Origin: a virus
Strand: one strand, 5' to 3'
DNA: 28,823 nucleotides
Virus record (IMG/VR): IMGVR_UViG_3300027852_000141
Location: 1 to 28,823 of that record
Shown here in pieces: positions 25,760 to 28,823 of this stretch (its first letter is position 1; each line of letters opens with the position of its first letter). The notes beneath the pieces are model-generated. The model saw nothing but the letters and a program-made list of their open reading frames with translations, ran no database searches and had not been told where the DNA came from. A program made the translations under genes and the position numbers.

Positions 25760-27685
25760 ATGGAAAAGGAACTCCCAAGAATGTATGGGCCAAGTCACCC
25801 GGTCAGCATAGACCAGCACATCCAGAAATACCGGATCAACGAGAACGAAACCTACGTCGAAGTATGCGACCGCAACAGCAGCGTGCTGGCAGACAGCGAA
25901 GAACATCGACGAGACATCAGGCTCACCCAATTGCACCAGAATTTCATGTATGCGGGACGCGTGACACGCGCAGTCGGCGCGCCCATGCAGATTTGCGCTC
26001 ACAACTGTTTCGTCTCGGGCGACATTGCAGACGACTCGATTGATATCCAGGACAAGCTCAAAGAAGCATTCATGACGATGCGCATGGGCGGTGGGATCGG
26101 ATACAACTTCGGGACGCTGCGTCCTCGCATGTCAATGATTGCCTCCTTGAAGTCGACCGCCTCGGGTGCTGTGTCCTTCATGGAAATCTACAACTCGAAT
26201 TGCAAGACAGTGCGATCAGCAGGCGGGCGTCGCGGCGCACAAATGGGCGTCCTGCCGATCTGGCATCCAGACATTGTCGAGTTCATCGAAGTGAAGACAG
26301 TCGCGCTCGCTGACGACTTGCAGAAAGCGCAGATGCTCATCTCGATGTATGAGAACGAGAAGGTAGGCGACACGTCGGAAGGCGCCGAGGATCGTCGCGC
26401 ATACTTCGAGGAGCTCAAACCATTCATGATCGACATGGTCGAGAAGGTTTCGATCCAGAATCGCCTCAACGCGTTCAACCTGTCGATTGCCATCACCGAC
26501 GACTTCATGAGAGCGGTCGAGGACGACACCGACTGGGATCTCGTGTTCAACGGGAAAGTCTACCAGACGTTGCGTGCGCGTGATCTCTGGGACAAGGTTA
26601 TGCTTGCGACGTGGGATTGGGCAGAGCCTGGCGTGTTGTTCATTGATCGGATCAACGAGATGAACAACCTATACTATTGCGAAACGATCAGCGCAACGAA
26701 CCCCTGCGGCGAGCAGCCATTGCCGCCTTATGGCGCGTGCTTGCTTGGCTCCTGGAATATGGTCAAGTACATCGTCACTTTGCCTGATGGTTCGCGACAC
26801 CTCGATCTCGAGGCGCTGAAGGCCGACATTCCGGGCATGGTTCGCGCATTGGACAACGTGATCGACGTTGCCAAGTATCCGCTGCCTCAGCAGGAAAAAG
26901 AAGCCAAAGACAAACGACGCATGGGCATGGGCGTCACGGGCATGGCGAATGCCATCGAAGCGCTCGGTGCACCATACGGCACGGACGAGTATCTCGAAAT
27001 CCAAGCCTTGATCCTGCGCACGATTGCGAACGAGACCTACCGCGCGTCGGCAATGCTCGCGAAAGAAAAAGGCGCCTTCCCATTGTGGGACGCCGAGAAG
27101 TACATGGCAGGCAAGTTCGTCAACAGCGGTGTGCTCGACGACGACGTGTTGGAGCTGATGTGGAAATGGGGCTTGCGCAATTCGCACCTCCTGTCCATCG
27201 CACCGACTGGTACAATCTCGTTGACCGCGGACAACATTTCGTCAGGCATCGAACCGGTCTTTGCCTACATGTCAGGCCGCGACATTATCAACCAGGATGG
27301 CGTCACCAAGCAGTACGTTGAGATTCCTGACTACGGCGTGTCCGTGTTCGGTGTCGAAGGCGTTCGTTCTGACGACCTGCCTGTGCTCGATCACGTCAAG
27401 GTTCTGTGCCATGCTCAGCAGTTCGTTGACTCGTCGATCTCGAAGACGTGCAACGTTCCGGGAGACGTTTCGTTCGACGACTTCAAAGAGGTTTACATGA
27501 CGGCATGGCGTGGTGGCGCGAAAGGCTGCACCACGTTCCGCCTCGACGGCAAACGGTTCGGCATGATGCGTTCGCTTGACGAGGTAGTAAATGAGGTGGA
27601 GCCCGTGTCTGCGGTTGATGCTGCGGAAGTCTGTGGCTACGATCCAAGTACCGGCAAGGCGACTGGGCCATGTGCCGACGATTGA
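25760..27685 (+). CDS. nrdJ: class II (adenosylcobalamin-dependent) ribonucleotide reductase
   Basis: A 641-aa enzyme that reduces ribonucleotides to deoxyribonucleotides. Key parts: HNCF with Cys83 (one of the redox pair), RMGGGIGYNFG near 108-118, the catalytic NPCGEQ at 314-319 (Asn314, thiyl Cys316, Glu318), SIAPTGTIS near 480, KTCNVP near 560 and a KGCTTFR ending. NPCGEQ and TCNVP point to the B12-dependent class II (NrdJ) rather than class I; no separate small subunit gene follows. The C terminus has a VCGYDPSTGKATGPC pair for re-reduction. Start 25760 or 25781, the latter with AAAAGGAAC upstream. No obvious promoter or B12 riboswitch precedes it in 25653-25759. Confidence 0.88.
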   Translation: MEKELPRMYGPSHPVSIDQHIQKYRINENETYVEVCDRNSSVLADSEEHRRDIRLTQLHQNFMYAGRVTRAVGAPMQICAHNCFVSGDIADDSIDIQDKLKEAFMTMRMGGGIGYNFGTLRPRMSMIASLKSTASGAVSFMEIYNSNCKTVRSAGGRRGAQMGVLPIWHPDIVEFIEVKTVALADDLQKAQMLISMYENEKVGDTSEGAEDRRAYFEELKPFMIDMVEKVSIQNRLNAFNLSIAITDDFMRAVEDDTDWDLVFNGKVYQTLRARDLWDKVMLATWDWAEPGVLFIDRINEMNNLYYCETISATNPCGEQPLPPYGACLLGSWNMVKYIVTLPDGSRHLDLEALKADIPGMVRALDNVIDVAKYPLPQQEKEAKDKRRMGMGVTGMANAIEALGAPYGTDEYLEIQALILRTIANETYRASAMLAKEKGAFPLWDAEKYMAGKFVNSGVLDDDVLELMWKWGLRNSHLLSIAPTGTISLTADNISSGIEPVFAYMSGRDIINQDGVTKQYVEIPDYGVSVFGVEGVRSDDLPVLDHVKVLCHAQQFVDSSISKTCNVPGDVSFDDFKEVYMTAWRGGAKGCTTFRLDGKRFGMMRSLDEVVNEVEPVSAVDAAEVCGYDPSTGKATGPCADD

Positions 27686-27697
27686 AAGGAGGTGATC
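27685..27697 (+). promoter_or_regulatory. perfect 13-base anti-16S Shine-Dalgarno sequence
   Basis: AAAGGAGGTGATC, starting on the last base of the RNR stop codon, is fully complementary to the 3' end of bacterial 16S rRNA. It precedes no standard start codon at the usual distance; the mini-gene at 27736 has its own AAGGAG. Confidence 0.7.
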
Positions 27698-27735
27698 TTT
27701 ATCTGCCCCTTCAACCAGTAAAGGAGAACCTCATT

Positions 27736-27789
27736 ATGGCAAAGAAATCTTGTGGCCCCAAATCATGGAAAGGCGGCAAGAAGAAATGA
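27736..27789 (+). CDS. 17-aa basic mini-protein
   Basis: ATG after AAAGGAG with 9-base spacing encodes MAKKSCGPKSWKGGKKK, a Lys-rich peptide with one Cys. The ribosome site is strong and the stop overlaps the next start (AATGAC), so it is likely translated. Its composition suggests nucleic-acid binding. Function unknown. Confidence 0.5.
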   Translation: MAKKSCGPKSWKGGKKK

Positions 27790-28124
27790 CGTGTCAGGCC
27801 CGTGCATTGTCGATCCTTGCGCGGGCCTCCATCATGGTCAACCGGCGCATTGGGCGCTTCCCACATCTCACCATCTGCGCAGAATTGTGGATCCTGGATC
27901 GACGATTGCGCGTGACCGCAATGGATGCGATAGTGCTCGCACTCTTCTGGGAAAAGGAACACTGCAAAAAGCAGTACTTGCGATATGGTATCAATCAACG
28001 AACGCTTCATGGATTTTCAGGTCGCACAACAAGTGCGCTGGATTCGGCTTCAGAACAACGACGTGCGCGAGGCGCTTCGGTACCTACGCGCAGCAGAAAA
28101 GAACATCACGCGAGCGCTGATTGA
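27786..28124 (+). CDS. possible 112-aa protein overlapping MuF start
   Basis: An ORF coupled by ATGA to the mini-protein. The first 65-70 residues (ARALSILARASIM..., RRLRVTAMDAIVLALFW) look coding with GC-rich third positions, whereas the last 45 overlap the MuF gene in another frame and look non-coding. A 10-bp hairpin (27796-27805 with 27819-27828) lies within its start. Either the gene really overlaps by 140 bases or it contains a lost stop. Confidence 0.4.
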   Translation: MTCQARALSILARASIMVNRRIGRFPHLTICAELWILDRRLRVTAMDAIVLALFWEKEHCKKQYLRYGINQRTLHGFSGRTTSALDSASEQRRARGASVPTRSRKEHHASAD

Positions 28125-28823
28125 TTCCGACATGGACGAGGGCCGGTTCACGGTAGCCCGTTTAAACGCGCTCAAGATTCAGCTCAACAACATCATCCAG
28201 AACCTTAGTACACAATTGACACCAGTCCTGACCAACAACCTGCGCGACGCGTTCAAGTTGGCTGCTGAGATTGAGCAGCAAGCGTTTGTGCGCATCCTGC
28301 CCGCGGGCCTTGATGTGACGACACCCAACCTAGGCGTCTTGCAATCAGCAGTCGTCTCGTCGCCGTTCAACGGTGCACCGATTGGCGATTGGGTTGACTC
28401 GTTCCATCGCTCATTGACCAAGACGTCGTGGGACACGATAGTCACTGGGATCACGGAAGGCGCGACACGCTCGGACATCACGCGCACGCTGATGGGCACG
28501 CAAGCGAACAACTACAAAGATGGGTCGATGCAGGCACGTCGTCGCGGCCTCGAAGCGCTCGTGCGCACATCGACGAACCACGCAACCAATCAAGGCCGAC
28601 AAAAGGTCTGGGAGGCAAACAGTGACCTACTCAAAGGAGTCCGCTGGGTTTCGACACTCGACACGCGGACAACACCGATATGCCAGGAACGGGACGGCAA
28701 AGTCGGTCCCGTCGTTGACAGTCCCAACTGGCGTCCGCCCGCTGGGGCTTCTCGTCTCGATCCGCCATTCGCGCGTCCGCCCGCGCACATCAATTGCCGA
28801 TCAACAACGGTGGCAGTCACGAA
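27985..28823 (+). CDS. MuF-like head morphogenesis protein (partial)
   Basis: At least 279 codons, open at the window edge. The N-terminal 100 residues are helical (NNDVREALRYLRAAEKNITRAL), then comes the Mu F domain: VRTSTNHATNQGRQKVW, WVSTLDTRTTPICQERDGKV and, near the edge, RPPAHINCRSTTVAV. The Thr-Asp-Thr-Arg-Thr, CxxxDG and H-x-N-C-R residues match the family, which acts in head assembly beside the portal and in some phages carries effector domains. The ATG has only a weak ribosome site. A GTTTAAAC copy is inside. Confidence 0.88.
   Translation, partial: MVSINERFMDFQVAQQVRWIRLQNNDVREALRYLRAAEKNITRALIDSDMDEGRFTVARLNALKIQLNNIIQNLSTQLTPVLTNNLRDAFKLAAEIEQQAFVRILPAGLDVTTPNLGVLQSAVVSSPFNGAPIGDWVDSFHRSLTKTSWDTIVTGITEGATRSDITRTLMGTQANNYKDGSMQARRRGLEALVRTSTNHATNQGRQKVWEANSDLLKGVRWVSTLDTRTTPICQERDGKVGPVVDSPNWRPPAGASRLDPPFARPPAHINCRSTTVAVT
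28159..28168. repeat. CGTTTAAACG palindrome, copy 10 (coding)
   Basis: Perfect palindrome within the MuF gene, read as Arg-Leu-Asn, a different frame from the Phe-Lys-Arg copies. Confidence 0.85.

Noticed and set aside
2590-28168. CRISPR-like array from the repeated GTTTAAAC motif
   Set aside because: Copies are 8-14 bases and 0.35-5.7 kb apart, with no spacer structure.

Overview
The window is a piece of a tailed double-stranded DNA phage genome. It carries a large terminase subunit, a DUF4055-type portal, a MuF-like head protein running off the right edge, a long tail-fibre-like protein, 16 recognisable tRNA genes, a class II ribonucleotide reductase and dozens of tightly packed small genes with ATGA/TAATG junctions. 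The host is most likely an alphaproteobacterium: the phage tRNA-His has A73 and no G at position -1, as in many alphaproteobacteria, and the overall GC (about 55-58% by eye), sigma70-like promoters and AAGGAG-type ribosome sites agree. No integrase, repressor, lysis gene or major capsid gene is visible here.

Layout. 1-9014: rightward early/metabolic operon (SF1 helicase, Rv2179c-like 3'-5' exonuclease, VRR-type nuclease, GHKL-type ATPase-like protein, MazZ-like nucleotide diphosphohydrolase and many unknown small proteins). 9015-9908: regulatory and non-coding region with two operator-like dyads, a strong promoter, a structured leader, a small membrane protein gene, a multi-stem RNA candidate, a terminator and GCAGGG iterons. 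9909-13977: packaging module (TerS-like, tRNA-Trp, several small genes, TerL). 14055-14285: one gene ending in a UUCG-loop terminator. 14378-17483: leftward cassette of 13 small genes under two promoters. 17730-19194: 15 tRNAs. 19267-24220: portal, two small/medium structural candidates and a beta-rich fibre. 24225-25588: leftward HNH nuclease and a coiled-coil protein. 25760-28823: class II RNR, two small ORFs and MuF.

Two sequence systems cut across the modules. First, the palindrome GTTTAAAC occurs ten times (about 0.2 expected from composition), and almost every TTTAAA in the window sits inside it; sites occur at module borders, in a tRNA variable arm and in coding sequence. Second, a 15-17 bp dyad of the type TATAAGcgaCTTATA overlaps the -10 box of at least six promoters on both strands, suggesting one regulator controls early, packaging and leftward transcription. 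With the non-coding region 9015-9908 these are the best candidates for undescribed biology.

Functionally, the helicase, nucleases, RNR and MazZ-like enzyme would support replication and nucleotide supply; tRNAs would support translation of phage genes; terminase, portal and MuF build and fill the head. Protein family calls rest on motifs read by eye; no database search was run.
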